From an uncultured Eubacteriales bacterium (GTDB lineage: Bacteria > Bacillota > Clostridia > Oscillospirales > Acutalibacteraceae), in assembly GCA_934456435.1 (NCBI GenBank), contig CAKSHH010000005.1, positions 62,001 to 126,000 of the forward strand: DNA of 64,000 bases, read 5' to 3'. Below are positions 40,739 through 50,545 of the stretch, piece after piece. Below the pieces are notes generated by a model, which worked only from the letters and a program-made list of their open reading frames with translations, had not been told where the DNA came from and searched no databases. Each line of letters opens with the position of its first letter. Position 1 is the first letter of the stretch. The position numbers and the translations under genes were made by a program.

Positions 40739-41477
40739 TCTTGTAGTCGTCCTCCGCGTCAAAGTTTATGTCAGAATCAATCATTTCAACCTCAAGATCA
40801 TCGTCAATCTGAGTGAGAGTAATTTTTTTGTCCTTTGCAAGGGAAAGTATTGCAAGAAAAGTTGCAACCATTTCGGAACGTGATTCAGCCCTTTCAAAGA
40901 AAGAAACAAAACGCTGCTTTTTCTTTCGGAAGAGGCTGCCCATGATGTAGCTGACACGTTCTCTTATGGGAACAATTTTGTGAGCAACAATGCCCGAAAA
41001 AGCTTCAATCGGCGGCGGAAGATTTCTTTTACCTCTTCCGACGGCGTTGATGTATGCCTTGAGAAGCTCTATCGGCTGATGCAAGCGAGTGTAAGTCATA
41101 TCGGGAGCAAATTTTTCGGGTTCTCTTGAATACTGTTCAAATCCGTTTGCCTGTTCGGCAAGCTTCTTTGCCATGATCTGACAGTCCTGATACTCCAGCA
41201 GTTCGCCCTGAAGCTCCTTTTTCAGTTCGTCTGCCTCTTCCTCGTGAACGGGAAGAAGTGAAACTGTTTTGATATAGATAAGTCTTGCCGCCATCTCAAG
41301 GAACTCGCTGGCAACCTCCATATTTTCCTCTTTCATCTGACGGACATAATCAAGATACTGTTCAACCAGAAGAAGAATCGGAATATCATTTATATCAATT
41401 TTATGCTTGCTTATCAGATGAAGCAGAAGGTCAAGAGGACCCTCAAACACATCAAGCTTGTAAGAAATTGCTTCCAT
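40725..41477 (-). CDS. scpA: Segregation and condensation protein A
   Basis: A 250-residue kleisin. The N-terminal YKLDVFEGPLDLLLHLI and the DINDIPI motif are diagnostic. It bridges Smc heads with ScpB in chromosome condensation. It lies 9 bases after the M50 protease gene and overlaps scpB. Confidence 0.96.
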   Translation of the reverse strand: MEAISYKLDVFEGPLDLLLHLISKHKIDINDIPILLLVEQYLDYVRQMKEENMEVASEFLEMAARLIYIKTVSLLPVHEEEADELKKELQGELLEYQDCQIMAKKLAEQANGFEQYSREPEKFAPDMTYTRLHQPIELLKAYINAVGRGKRNLPPPIEAFSGIVAHKIVPIRERVSYIMGSLFRKKKQRFVSFFERAESRSEMVATFLAILSLAKDKKITLTQIDDDLEVEMIDSDINFDAEDDYKNENE

Positions 41478-41486
41478 TATTTCACC

Positions 41487-42170
41487 TTAATTGAAAATCA
41501 AATAAAAGAGTTTATCGAACAGATTGTAAACAAAATTTGACAGATAGCTGAGCGGAACAGTAAGTGCGCCCGTCAAAAGGAGCAGGAAAAGTACCGCAAG
41601 AATATATCGTTCATATTTCATAATCGAGAAATAATATTTTGTCGGCAAAATTGAAAAAAGTATTCTCGAACCGTCAAGCGGAGGTATAGGGATAAGATTG
41701 AAAACGGCGATGTTGATATTGATTACCGCAGAAAAATTGAAAAAACTATAAAATGCTATCGCCGCAGCAGATTGACTGCCGCCGTTCTTTGATGCAATCG
41801 CCGCAACGATGTACATACACATCACGGAAAGAAATCCGACAATCAGATTGGACAACGGACCTGCAAGCGCAATAAGAGCCATTGCAAGTTTCTTGTTCTT
41901 TAGTCTTGTGTTACGGACGTTGACAGGCACGGGCTTAGCGTAGCCGAAACCGACAAGAGCAATCATCAACGCACCCCACGGGCTAATGTGAGCCATCGGG
42001 TTGAGCGTAAGTCTTCCGCTGAGCCGCGGTGTGTCATCGCCGAGCTTTGTTGCTACAAGCGCATGAGCGTACTCATGAATAGGCATTGTGCAGAAAACGA
42101 CAAACATACTGACGCAAAGTCCGATTATTATTGAAAGAGGATCTCCCCTTTTCAGTAAGCTGATTAACAT
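41487..42170 (-). CDS. Site-2 protease family (M50) membrane peptidase
   Basis: A 227-residue membrane metalloprotease of the YwhC type. The zinc motif HEYAH near residue 35 and the NLIPIPPLDGSRI motif near 165 supply the metal ligands, and about five hydrophobic segments are present. ATG 42170 follows CGGAG; the longer frame overlaps prmC. Substrates are unknown. The pairing with scpAB is common in Clostridia. Confidence 0.9.
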   Translation of the reverse strand: MLISLLKRGDPLSIIIGLCVSMFVVFCTMPIHEYAHALVATKLGDDTPRLSGRLTLNPMAHISPWGALMIALVGFGYAKPVPVNVRNTRLKNKKLAMALIALAGPLSNLIVGFLSVMCMYIVAAIASKNGGSQSAAAIAFYSFFNFSAVININIAVFNLIPIPPLDGSRILFSILPTKYYFSIMKYERYILAVLFLLLLTGALTVPLSYLSNFVYNLFDKLFYLIFN

Positions 42171-42186
42171 AATAAAACTCCGATTT

Positions 42187-43026
42187 TTATTTGTGTGCCG
42201 TAACGACTCTCGGCAAGCCGCTGAGATCGTTAATAACACTTATTTTTTTGCCGACCTTGCCAAACATTTTTGAAATGGTTTCTGTCTGATCCTCGGCACA
42301 TTCAACCGCTATCGCTCCCGAATCACTCAGGCGCACCAGCCAGTTGTCGGCAAGCTCACGGTAAAAATCATATCCGTCGTCGCCGCCGTCAAGAGCCATA
42401 ACAGGTTCTTTTCTGACTTCGAGCTGCAAGGTATTTATATCTTCCGAACGAATATACGGCGGATTGGAGAGAATAAGGTCGGGTGTTATGTCACATAAAA
42501 TTTTTTTGTCAAATATATCCCCGTTTAACGCCGTAACGTTATCGGCTGAATTGAGAGAAATATTTTTCTTGAGATAACCGAACGCTTCCGAAGATTTTTC
42601 TACTGCAAAAACGCTTGCATTTTTCACAAGCTTTGCAACGCTTATCGCTATACAGCCGCTTCCCGAACATAAATCAAATACGATCGGATTCTTTTTATCT
42701 TTCAGAAAATCAACAGCAAATTCAACAAGAAGCTCCGTCTCAGGGCGAGGAATCAAAACTCCTTCTCCGACATAAAACGGCAAACCCATAAACTCCCACT
42801 TGCCGAGTATATACTGCAGCGGTTCTCCTGCTGTACGGCGTTCAATCAATCGAAAATACTCTTTCTCGGTTTCGCTGTCAACGGCATTATTTTTTGAGAG
42901 TAAAAAATCCGTTGTGCCGATACTCAGGCAAAACTCAAGGAGACATCGGCTGTCAAATTCAAAATCTTCAATGCACGCTTCAGAGAGCTTTTTCTTGCCG
43001 AGATTGTATAGTTCATTGACCGTCAT
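42187..43026 (-). CDS. prmC: Release-factor glutamine methyltransferase PrmC
   Basis: A 279-residue SAM-dependent enzyme that methylates the Gln of the GGQ loop in release factors. The motifs DLCSGSGCIAI and catalytic NPPY are intact, with the N-terminal helical domain before them. The start is probably ATG 43026, inside the last codons of the DUF1385 gene; ATG 43044 is possible. The usual partner prfA is not adjacent. Confidence 0.93.
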   Translation of the reverse strand: MTVNELYNLGKKKLSEACIEDFEFDSRCLLEFCLSIGTTDFLLSKNNAVDSETEKEYFRLIERRTAGEPLQYILGKWEFMGLPFYVGEGVLIPRPETELLVEFAVDFLKDKKNPIVFDLCSGSGCIAISVAKLVKNASVFAVEKSSEAFGYLKKNISLNSADNVTALNGDIFDKKILCDITPDLILSNPPYIRSEDINTLQLEVRKEPVMALDGGDDGYDFYRELADNWLVRLSDSGAIAVECAEDQTETISKMFGKVGKKISVINDLSGLPRVVTAHK

Positions 43027-44017
43027 TGTCGATATCACCGTCATTTTCCGTCGGAGCGGGATCGTTTATGTTTTCCTTTTCCAGTCCGAGAGCAACCTTC
43101 AGCGACGCAATTCCTACCTCGATTATATCATCTGTCGGTTCCTTGGTGGTTATGCGCTGAAGCCACAGTCCCGGAGCTGAAACAATGCGTGTGAAAAGAT
43201 TGTCTTTTTTGCCGGCAAGTCGGATCGTCTCATATCCGATACTCATTATAAGCGGAAGAATGAGTATTTTAATAATCATCCAAATTGCCTTGTAGTCACG
43301 AACACCTGGGAAAATCATTACAACGATTGTCGAAATAATAATACTGATTATGAGCGTCAGGAAAATGAAGCTTGTACCGCAGCGAGGGTGAAATCTGCGC
43401 TGTTTTCTGACGTTTTCAACCGTCAGGTCAAGTCCGTTCTCGTAGCAGAAAATTGATTTGTGTTCGGCTCCGTGATACATAAACAGTCTTTTTATATCGC
43501 TCATCAGCGAAACCGTCCACATATAGGTAACGAAAATTATAATTCTCATAATACCCTCAATGGCTGGCTTCCATACATTAACGCTTCCCTTGCCGAGAAT
43601 AAGGTCGGCAACCTGGCTCGGCAGCCACATAAACAGGAAAAATGCAAGCGCAAAGCCGATTATTCCGGAAATTATGCCGATAACCGTCATCATTTTCGGT
43701 CCGAAGTGATCGGAAAGCCAGCGGTCAAGCTTGGACATTTCCTCCGTACCGTCGTCCTCCAAAGCCGTTGTCTTTTCGGCGGATTCCATAAGGCATTTAT
43801 AGCCGAATATCATCTGTTCAACAAAACTTATCGGACCCCTGACAAACGGTATTCTCGCAAATTTATATTTATCCCTGAGAAAGTGAGCCTTTTTAAGCTG
43901 TGTTTCAATTCTGCCGTCGGGCAGTCTGAGCGCCATTGCAACACCCTTGGGACCGTTCATCATAACGCCCTCCATAAGTGCCTGTCCGCCGACGCTTACC
44001 TTATTATTTTCAGGCAT
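43013..44017 (-). CDS. DUF1385 (YqhQ-like) membrane protein
   Basis: A 334-residue membrane protein with the family start SVGGQALMEGVMMNGP, the PFVRGP motif, several hydrophobic segments and YHGAEHKSIFCYE, which may bind metal. Function is unknown. ATG 44017 is chosen (GGAGG nine bases upstream); it overlaps the histidine-kinase stop by eight bases and runs into prmC, a pairing common in Clostridia. Confidence 0.88.
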   Translation of the reverse strand: MPENNKVSVGGQALMEGVMMNGPKGVAMALRLPDGRIETQLKKAHFLRDKYKFARIPFVRGPISFVEQMIFGYKCLMESAEKTTALEDDGTEEMSKLDRWLSDHFGPKMMTVIGIISGIIGFALAFFLFMWLPSQVADLILGKGSVNVWKPAIEGIMRIIIFVTYMWTVSLMSDIKRLFMYHGAEHKSIFCYENGLDLTVENVRKQRRFHPRCGTSFIFLTLIISIIISTIVVMIFPGVRDYKAIWMIIKILILPLIMSIGYETIRLAGKKDNLFTRIVSAPGLWLQRITTKEPTDDIIEVGIASLKVALGLEKENINDPAPTENDGDIDNDGQ

Positions 44018-45530
44018 CTTCATTTTCCTCCATTGATTTCTTTTCGTTTTCCGCCGCAATTGCCGCGTCGATATCCCACACGTCTTCAAGCTCAACATGG
44101 TCAATATCAAAGCTGACTGTGACGGTTGTTCCCTGTCCGAGAACGCTGTCTATGTCAAATGTTCCGTGGTGAAGCTTAACGATCTCGTCAACAACGGCAA
44201 GACCGATGCCCGACCCGTGAACTGTCATATTCGTCTTGTAGAACTTCTCCTTAACGTGCGGCAAATCCTCTGCGGAAATTCCGCAGCCCGTGTCGGAAAA
44301 GCGTATTGTAATTTTGTCGTCCTTAACCTCGGCAACGGTGACGATTTTGCCGCCCTGCTTGGTGTATTTCAGCGCATTATCGAGAATGTTTACAAATACC
44401 TGCTTGATTCTGTCGGGATCACCGTCCATCGGCGCCGGTAGGTTCGGAGCATTGTAAACAAGGTCAATACCCTCGCGCATTGCTCTGTCCTTGAATGCGA
44501 AAACAGTTTCGTCGAGCTCAGCAAGAATGTCCATCTTCTCGTTTTTGAGAACCATTCTTCCGCTCTGCATTCTTGAAAAGTCAAGCAGTTCCTCAACTAT
44601 TCCGTTAAGCCGCGAGGATTCGCTGATAATGACATTCATTCCGCGTTTGGTAAGCGCAGGGTCCGTGTCACCTATCTGTAAAAGCGTTTCGCCCCAGCCC
44701 TTTATCGCCGTCAGCGGCGTTCTCAGCTCGTGAGAAACCGTTGAAATGAAGTCATTTTTTATCTTGTCGGAGGTCTTGATTTTCTCCGCCATATCATTTA
44801 TCGTACTGCAAAGCTGACCGACCTCGTCCTTGTAAAGATAATGGTCTATACGCGCGTCATAATTGCCGTTTGCAATCATTTTTGCCGTATCGCAGACCTC
44901 CTGAATCGGTTTGACGATGGAGCTTATGAAAACCATTCCGGAAATGACAAGCAGGACAACAAGAAGCAAAAACGCAAGTAAAATTATGAGATACCATGTA
45001 GTAATCTGATTGTCAACTTCCTCAAGGGAAATCATATATCTGACTGAACCGACCTGTTGATTCTCGGAGTTTGTTATAATTTTGGTCAGCGCAATAATGT
45101 TTTCGTCCGAGGCATTGGCTCCGTGCCAAACAGCGGATTTTGTCTGACTTTCAATAGCGGCTTCGTATTCTGGAATTTTTGCTTTTTCGTTGACGGGGAA
45201 ACCGCTTGAAGAAATCAGCACATTACCGTATCGGTCAAGTATCCAAACCTCAACGGAAGATTTGTCGGCAAAGTCGCCGATATATTCCCTTGCGCCCTTT
45301 TCAAAAACTGCCTCATCGGTTGAAGCGTAGTTTTCAAAGTATACGTCAACAATTCCGTTTGCATAGGATTCAATTTTTCTTTCGGCAGTTGCATAATAGT
45401 ATGAATGGATCAGGTATGACGCAATGATGCAGATTATAAGCAGAACAGCGGCAATTATAGTTGTCGTCTGAATAAGCCAGCGGCGTGTAAGACCGCCCTT
45501 AAAGTTTTCTTTTTTTGCTTCTGCAGCCAC
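44010..45530 (-). CDS. Sensor histidine kinase
   Basis: A 506-residue membrane kinase: first helix near residue 25, an extracytoplasmic sensor domain of about 120 residues, a second helix, a HAMP linker, the H-box FISTVSHELRTPLTAIKG, and ATPase motifs (DNALKYT, DTGCGIS, HGSGIGLAVV). Start GTG 45530 is preferred because GGGAGGTG lies seven bases upstream; the first GTG overlaps that site. The ligand is unknown. It pairs with the response regulator upstream. Confidence 0.93.
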   Translation of the reverse strand: MAAEAKKENFKGGLTRRWLIQTTTIIAAVLLIICIIASYLIHSYYYATAERKIESYANGIVDVYFENYASTDEAVFEKGAREYIGDFADKSSVEVWILDRYGNVLISSSGFPVNEKAKIPEYEAAIESQTKSAVWHGANASDENIIALTKIITNSENQQVGSVRYMISLEEVDNQITTWYLIILLAFLLLVVLLVISGMVFISSIVKPIQEVCDTAKMIANGNYDARIDHYLYKDEVGQLCSTINDMAEKIKTSDKIKNDFISTVSHELRTPLTAIKGWGETLLQIGDTDPALTKRGMNVIISESSRLNGIVEELLDFSRMQSGRMVLKNEKMDILAELDETVFAFKDRAMREGIDLVYNAPNLPAPMDGDPDRIKQVFVNILDNALKYTKQGGKIVTVAEVKDDKITIRFSDTGCGISAEDLPHVKEKFYKTNMTVHGSGIGLAVVDEIVKLHHGTFDIDSVLGQGTTVTVSFDIDHVELEDVWDIDAAIAAENEKKSMEENEDA

Positions 45531-45569
45531 CTGCGTCACCTCCCGATTTATAATTTAAAAATTGTTACT

Positions 45570-46277
45570 TCAGATCCAAACATATCCGAAGCCCCATCTT
45601 GTGAGGAGATGCTTCGGGTTAGACGGATCAGGTTCAATTTTCTTTCTTATGCGGCGCACATTAACGTCGACAATTTTTTCTTCGCCGTAATACTCCGTAC
45701 CCCAAACGTGGTTGAGAATATCCGTTCTGCTGAGATTGGTTCCCTGGTTGCGGAAGAAATATTCAAGTATCTGGAACTCAACCTGTGTAACGTCAATCTT
45801 GCGTCCCTGATATGTAAGCGTTCTGCTCTTGCAGTCAAGCTTAAAATCACCCGATGTAATTGTATTTTCATCGTCCTCATCGGGAGTATCTTTCTGGTTT
45901 GAAGTGACTCTTCGTGCAAGCGCGTCAACTCTTGCGGTAAACTCGGACGGAGAAAACGGCTTTGTAACATAGTCGTCGGCTCCGAGCAAAAGACCGTTTA
46001 CCTTGTCCATTTCCTGAGTTTTTGCCGTAAGCATCATAATTCCGATGTTATTGCTCATCGCACGCAGCTTTTTGCACAGCTCAAGTCCGTCCATTCTCGG
46101 CATCATAATGTCAAGAACAGCTATTGCGATTCCGTCGGAATTAAGCTTGTACTTTTCATAAGCGTCAAGTCCGTCGAATGCCTCGATTACATCATAGCCT
46201 GCACGCTTGAGATTGATTACAATAAATTCTCTGATTGACTCTTCGTCCTCGGCGACAAGTATTTTTACAGGTTTCAT
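45570..46277 (-). CDS. OmpR/PhoB-family response regulator
   Basis: A 235-residue regulator with a receiver domain (phospho-acceptor Asp in VLDIMMPRMDG, Lys in VTKPFSP) and a C-terminal winged helix that binds DNA. It overlaps the upstream lipoprotein gene by four bases (ATGA) and precedes the kinase by 39 bases. The target genes are unknown; the operon itself is a candidate. Confidence 0.95.
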   Translation of the reverse strand: MKPVKILVAEDEESIREFIVINLKRAGYDVIEAFDGLDAYEKYKLNSDGIAIAVLDIMMPRMDGLELCKKLRAMSNNIGIMMLTAKTQEMDKVNGLLLGADDYVTKPFSPSEFTARVDALARRVTSNQKDTPDEDDENTITSGDFKLDCKSRTLTYQGRKIDVTQVEFQILEYFFRNQGTNLSRTDILNHVWGTEYYGEEKIVDVNVRRIRKKIEPDPSNPKHLLTRWGFGYVWI

Positions 46278-47686
46278 TTTTTTCCTCCTAAAGCTGTCGT
46301 ATTAAAGTTTTCTTTCAATGTTTCGTCCTTGATTCCGAAATCATAGCCTGCTTCGGAAATTGTGTATACATAAACCGTGCTTGCGTAGGAAGTGAGCAGC
46401 TTCGTGTCCATGTGCTTTGCCTTAGCCTGCTCATCGTTTTTGTCATAATAACTTATGCTGAACAGCAGATCTCCGACTTTCTGCTCTCCGTTCTCCCAGC
46501 GGTAGTAGTCCCATTGACCGTCGTTTCCGAGAACCGTGAGCCTGCCTACCCAGCTGCTCGGAATTGTAAGAATGTAACCTGATTTTTCGTCGATTACCGA
46601 ATACTTCACGGAACGCAGTTTGTCATCACGGAACTTTACCCATTTGGTGTAATACAAGCTTTTTGACGGTACATTATCGGTGCCGTCTGCGGAATTTGCC
46701 GCCGCTGTCGCAGCAAGAAGCACGTTATCATTATCGACGACCGAGGAACCCGGCATCTCCACACTGACGGGGATTTCAAGGAATCCGTCCGAATCAATGT
46801 CCTGAGTGGCAAGCTTGGTATGTCTAAGGGTAAGTATCGTGGACTGAGTTGCAAAATCAAACAGCGGAGCAACAAGTGAGTTTGTGCTGTCATCCCAATA
46901 AATAACCTCGGTTATCATATCGCTGTCGCCCTTGTAAGCGTCAACATAAATCAATCTGATATCATCAATTTTTTCTGTATTGACTGCCGAATATGAGGAG
47001 ATATTACCGTCTGTTTTTACGGAGCTAAGCGTTTGCATCGCCTTGGTCTTGGCGTCATAGTTATAAACAGTCGCACAGGCTGTCAGATGGTCTGCAACGG
47101 TTGAATCAACGCTCATTGCAAATATATCTTCTATTCCGTCGCCGTTGACGTCAAAGACGGTCATATACGAATACGGGAAAGATGACATCAGCTCAAAGTT
47201 TTCGTTAGAAATATTGTAAACGGCAAAAATCTTGTTTGTCTTGCTTGAATACAATGTCCAGCCGATTATGATTTCCGACTTTCCGTCGTGGTCAAGATCG
47301 GCAAGCTTGACCTCATCAACAGAACTGCCGAGTCCGTCAAACGATCCGACGGCGTGCCAGTCATTATTTTTATATTCAAAATAAAAAACTTTCACAAGGT
47401 CGGGATTTTTCTTTTCTGTGTAAAAAACAATAGCTTCCTCGTCACCGTCATTATCGAAATCGTATGTAGTGAAAGCCGAGCGAAAAGCGCCGTTTTCCGG
47501 TGCAATAAGGCTGTATTCCTTGTCGACTGATTTTTCAAAGGAATCCTGCAAGCCCTGATATTTTCCGGAAAGCTTGGGCGGTCTCAGGAGGTTGTCAAAC
47601 GAAGAAAAACGGAAAGAACAGCCGCTTAAAGAAACGATGAGCGAAACAGCGAGCAGCAGAGAAACAAATATTTTCAGCTTTTTCAT
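46274..47686 (-). CDS. VCBS/FG-GAP-like lipoprotein linked to a two-component system
   Basis: A 470-residue lipoprotein (lipobox LSGCS near residue 22). Several D-x-D-x-D-G-x-x-E/D loops (DFDNDGDEE, DLDHDGKSE, DVNGDGIED) are spaced like beta-propeller FG-GAP/VCBS repeats that bind calcium. It is the first gene after the promoter at 47750-47779 and overlaps the response regulator. It may present an extracellular signal to the kinase (inference from gene order). Confidence 0.8.
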   Translation of the reverse strand: MKKLKIFVSLLLAVSLIVSLSGCSFRFSSFDNLLRPPKLSGKYQGLQDSFEKSVDKEYSLIAPENGAFRSAFTTYDFDNDGDEEAIVFYTEKKNPDLVKVFYFEYKNNDWHAVGSFDGLGSSVDEVKLADLDHDGKSEIIIGWTLYSSKTNKIFAVYNISNENFELMSSFPYSYMTVFDVNGDGIEDIFAMSVDSTVADHLTACATVYNYDAKTKAMQTLSSVKTDGNISSYSAVNTEKIDDIRLIYVDAYKGDSDMITEVIYWDDSTNSLVAPLFDFATQSTILTLRHTKLATQDIDSDGFLEIPVSVEMPGSSVVDNDNVLLAATAAANSADGTDNVPSKSLYYTKWVKFRDDKLRSVKYSVIDEKSGYILTIPSSWVGRLTVLGNDGQWDYYRWENGEQKVGDLLFSISYYDKNDEQAKAKHMDTKLLTSYASTVYVYTISEAGYDFGIKDETLKENFNTTALGGKK

Positions 47687-47749
47687 ATTGACCCTCCTTT
47701 CGTGACAAATGACATTAAGCCATTAAAACTCCCATTTTGATTTCTGATT

Positions 47750-47779
47750 ATTATAACACACTTATACAGTCTTTTACAA
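47750..47779 (-). promoter_or_regulatory. Promoter of the lipoprotein-two-component operon
   Basis: TTGTAA (47779-47774), 18-base spacer, TATAAT (47755-47750) with extended -10 TGT. It is the clearest sigma-A promoter for the long minus-strand run that follows. Confidence 0.7.
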
Positions 47780-47810
47780 TATAATTTAAATAAAATTCTC
47801 AAAATTTTAA

Positions 47811-47841
47811 CAAAAATACCGACGGAATGAACCGTCGGTAT
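47811..47841 (-). terminator. Terminator after cdaR
   Basis: Perfect 10-bp stem ATACCGACGG / CCGTCGGTAT (47841-47832 with 47825-47816), six-base loop, then TTTTTG. It falls four bases past the cdaR stop and closes the alaS...cdaR unit. Confidence 0.9.
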
Positions 47842-47845
47842 AAAT

Positions 47846-49132
47846 TTAATTTGTAATTGTAATATTATACGTTCCGCAGACCCAGCATTTGCCCGAATTT
47901 CTGAGCGTAACGGCGGCAGGAACAGTATTTTCTCCCTCAGTAAGCGTAACTCCCGAAAGATTGACATTTACGGAAATCATACTGCTGTTTATCTGAGCGA
48001 GATCGGTTGTTTTTCCGACAACAACAATCTTGCCGAGCGAATCAGCGTCAACATTTTTAGCAGTAATCTTATCAGAACCGGTGACGCTTATCTGCGAGCT
48101 TCCGACCGTAAACGATGAATAGGAAAGTGAATCCGTATCAAGCTCAACCGTAAATGTTGTTGTTCCGTCAAGCATTTTCGCGTTTTTAATATCGGAAGCA
48201 TTGAATGTGAAAGTTTTTCTTGACGGAATAATGTCTTTAAAATCAATCGAGCCGACTTCAAAGGACTTGGAGTCCGTTCCGCCGTTCTGGAGCACCGCAA
48301 CACGGACAATGGACGGAGAACAGGTGTAGCTCAACGGTTTTGAAACATAATCCGACGGTGCATCCGTAAAGGAAACCGAGGTCGGCAATGTGCGAATCCT
48401 GTAAACGGGAAGCGTTATGGGAATCTTCAGCGAGCTGTCGCCGTTGATCGTGACATATTTCGTTTCCATATCGTTGCCGTTGCTGAGAACAACACTCGAA
48501 TCAACGGTCACACTCTCCGTCAAGGCCTTATTTATTTCAATATCGGCATAAGCCGCTTTAACGGCATTAACCTCGGTCTGTGCTCCGCTGACCTTGACCG
48601 TCTTGGTGTTGTAAATAATGTCCTCTTTATCGAACATATAGTCGTCATCGGTATAGTCGTCGAGATCCGAAATAATCCTCGGAGTTACGGTGACCTCTTT
48701 CTCGGCATATTTGTCAAAATAAACCTCAATGTAATCCGCCGATTTTGAAATAATCTCATAGTCCGCATTTGCGTCCTTTGCGGTTACCTTGACCTGGAGA
48801 TTGTGATTTCCTGCGGCATCGACATAGGCTGTCTGTGCCGTCGCTTCAAAGTCGTCAGCTGTCAGCAGATCGCCGCCGACAACATATCTGTTACCTTTAA
48901 CGGTGATATTGATTGTGTACTCGCTCTGACCGAAAATTTGAAGTCCGAGCTTATCGGGGACGCTGTTTTCCATATCAATCTTGACAGGAATGTTGTCGAT
49001 TTCATTTTCAACAACAGGCGCATATTCAAGCGCAACAACTATCCAAAAAATAAAAGCGACAACAATTGAAAAAACAACAAGAAATTTTGTGTTTGAAAAA
49101 AGCTGTCTGAGGTTCAGTCTTTTCTTGTTCAT
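47846..49132 (-). CDS. cdaR: YbbR-domain protein CdaR
   Basis: A 428-residue protein with one N-terminal membrane helix and four YbbR-like beta domains. CdaR binds and tunes the diadenylate cyclase CdaA. It overlaps cdaA by four bases (ATGA), the usual pairing. The glmM gene that often follows is absent here; a terminator follows instead. Confidence 0.93.
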   Translation of the reverse strand: MNKKRLNLRQLFSNTKFLVVFSIVVAFIFWIVVALEYAPVVENEIDNIPVKIDMENSVPDKLGLQIFGQSEYTINITVKGNRYVVGGDLLTADDFEATAQTAYVDAAGNHNLQVKVTAKDANADYEIISKSADYIEVYFDKYAEKEVTVTPRIISDLDDYTDDDYMFDKEDIIYNTKTVKVSGAQTEVNAVKAAYADIEINKALTESVTVDSSVVLSNGNDMETKYVTINGDSSLKIPITLPVYRIRTLPTSVSFTDAPSDYVSKPLSYTCSPSIVRVAVLQNGGTDSKSFEVGSIDFKDIIPSRKTFTFNASDIKNAKMLDGTTTFTVELDTDSLSYSSFTVGSSQISVTGSDKITAKNVDADSLGKIVVVGKTTDLAQINSSMISVNVNLSGVTLTEGENTVPAAVTLRNSGKCWVCGTYNITITN

Positions 49133-50025
49133 TTCTTAAACCTCTCCTTTATCTTATCAAGAACTACGGAGAAAAATGAATTTTTCGCCTTGTCCGATGT
49201 GTCCGGCAGGATATACTCCATCATTCTTTCAATCAAAACACCGTCGGAAATATCGCGCTCAAGCTCTCCTCCGCACGCAATGGATATCTTTCCGGTCTCT
49301 TCGGAAACAACAACAGCTACCGCATCGCTCTTTTCGCTGATACCGAGCGAGGCTCTGTGACGGGTTCCGAGTTCGCTGCTGAGAAGATTGTTTTCCGTCA
49401 GAGGAAGAATACAGCCGGCAGCTTTAACTCTTCCGTCCCTTATAACAACTCCGCCGTCATGGAGTGCGGAATTCGGGAAAAACAACGCGTTTATAAGCTC
49501 GCGTGAAACCTTAGCATCAACAACCGTTCCCGTGTTAATTATGTCGCCGAGCATGGTGTTTCTTTCAAAGATGATAAGCGCACCGATTTTCTTGTCGCTC
49601 ATATCGCGGCAAGCCTTGCATATTTCGAGCACCGCTCTTTTCTTTCTCTCATAAAGTGCGTCGCCCTGCTGAGCCCCGAAGAAATTGAGAAAAGCAAAAC
49701 GGCTTCTGCCCATTGTTTCGAGTGCATGACGAATTTCAGGTGTGAAAAGAATAATCAGCACAAGAATGAAATCTCTCAGAATCGTCTTGAAAAGATAGGT
49801 GCTTGCCTGCATATTAAGCAGGTTTATCACAAAATAAATCAACGCGACTATGACAAGACCCTTGACAATCTGAATACCTCTTGTTTCCCTGAGCATTTTT
49901 ATTGCGCTGAAAATCAGGAAAGCGACAAAAGCAATGTCAAGCGTATCGGTTATTATATTGTAAGAAGAAAACAACGCAAGCAGACGTTCCCACAGAACGC
50001 TGATATTATCCAGTAAACCGTTCAT
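49129..50025 (-). CDS. cdaA: Diadenylate cyclase CdaA
   Basis: A 298-residue membrane enzyme that makes cyclic di-AMP from two ATP. Three N-terminal helices precede the DisA_N domain. The catalytic region reads LHDGGVVI where DGA is more usual, and GTRHRAS is intact. Cyclic di-AMP controls potassium and osmolyte balance. The gene is 37 bases after ispF. Confidence 0.94.
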   Translation of the reverse strand: MNGLLDNISVLWERLLALFSSYNIITDTLDIAFVAFLIFSAIKMLRETRGIQIVKGLVIVALIYFVINLLNMQASTYLFKTILRDFILVLIILFTPEIRHALETMGRSRFAFLNFFGAQQGDALYERKKRAVLEICKACRDMSDKKIGALIIFERNTMLGDIINTGTVVDAKVSRELINALFFPNSALHDGGVVIRDGRVKAAGCILPLTENNLLSSELGTRHRASLGISEKSDAVAVVVSEETGKISIACGGELERDISDGVLIERMMEYILPDTSDKAKNSFFSVVLDKIKERFKK

Positions 50026-50062
50026 TTCTTTACTCCGTTTTAATTAGATTTAAATAATTATA

Positions 50063-50545
50063 TCACAGCTTTTCGACATTATCAATAAGGCAAACGCAAT
50101 GAGCGGAAATTCCTTCTCCCCTGCCTGTGAAGCCCATTTCCTCCTCGGTAGTCGCTTTAACGCTTACGCTGTCCGTATCCAAAGAGAGCGCAGCAGCGAT
50201 ATTCATTCTCATTTCGGGAATATACGGCTTCATCTTCGGCTTCTGAGCAATAATTGTCGCGTCGACATTGATTACTCTGTAACCGTTTTCGCGCAGTCTT
50301 TCATAAACCTTTCTCAAAAGGACAAGACTGTCGGCGTCGAGAAATTCGGGATCATTATCGGGAAACATTCCGCCGATATCACCCAGAGCCGCCGCACCGA
50401 GAAGCGAATCGCTGACAGCGTGAAGAAGCACATCGGCATCGGAATGACCGAGAAGTCCCTTTTCATAGTCAATTTTAACTCCGCCGACAATTAAATCGCG
50501 GTTTTCAACAAGCCTGTGAACATCATATCCATGTCCGATTCTCAT
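50063..50545 (-). CDS. ispF: 2-C-methyl-D-erythritol 2,4-cyclodiphosphate synthase
   Basis: A 160-residue enzyme of the MEP isoprenoid pathway. The zinc and substrate motifs GYDVHR, LLGHSDADVLLHAVSDSLLGA and a C-terminal TTEEEMGFTGRGEG are intact. It overlaps rnmV by four bases. Confidence 0.97.
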   Translation of the reverse strand: MRIGHGYDVHRLVENRDLIVGGVKIDYEKGLLGHSDADVLLHAVSDSLLGAAALGDIGGMFPDNDPEFLDADSLVLLRKVYERLRENGYRVINVDATIIAQKPKMKPYIPEMRMNIAAALSLDTDSVSVKATTEEEMGFTGRGEGISAHCVCLIDNVEKL

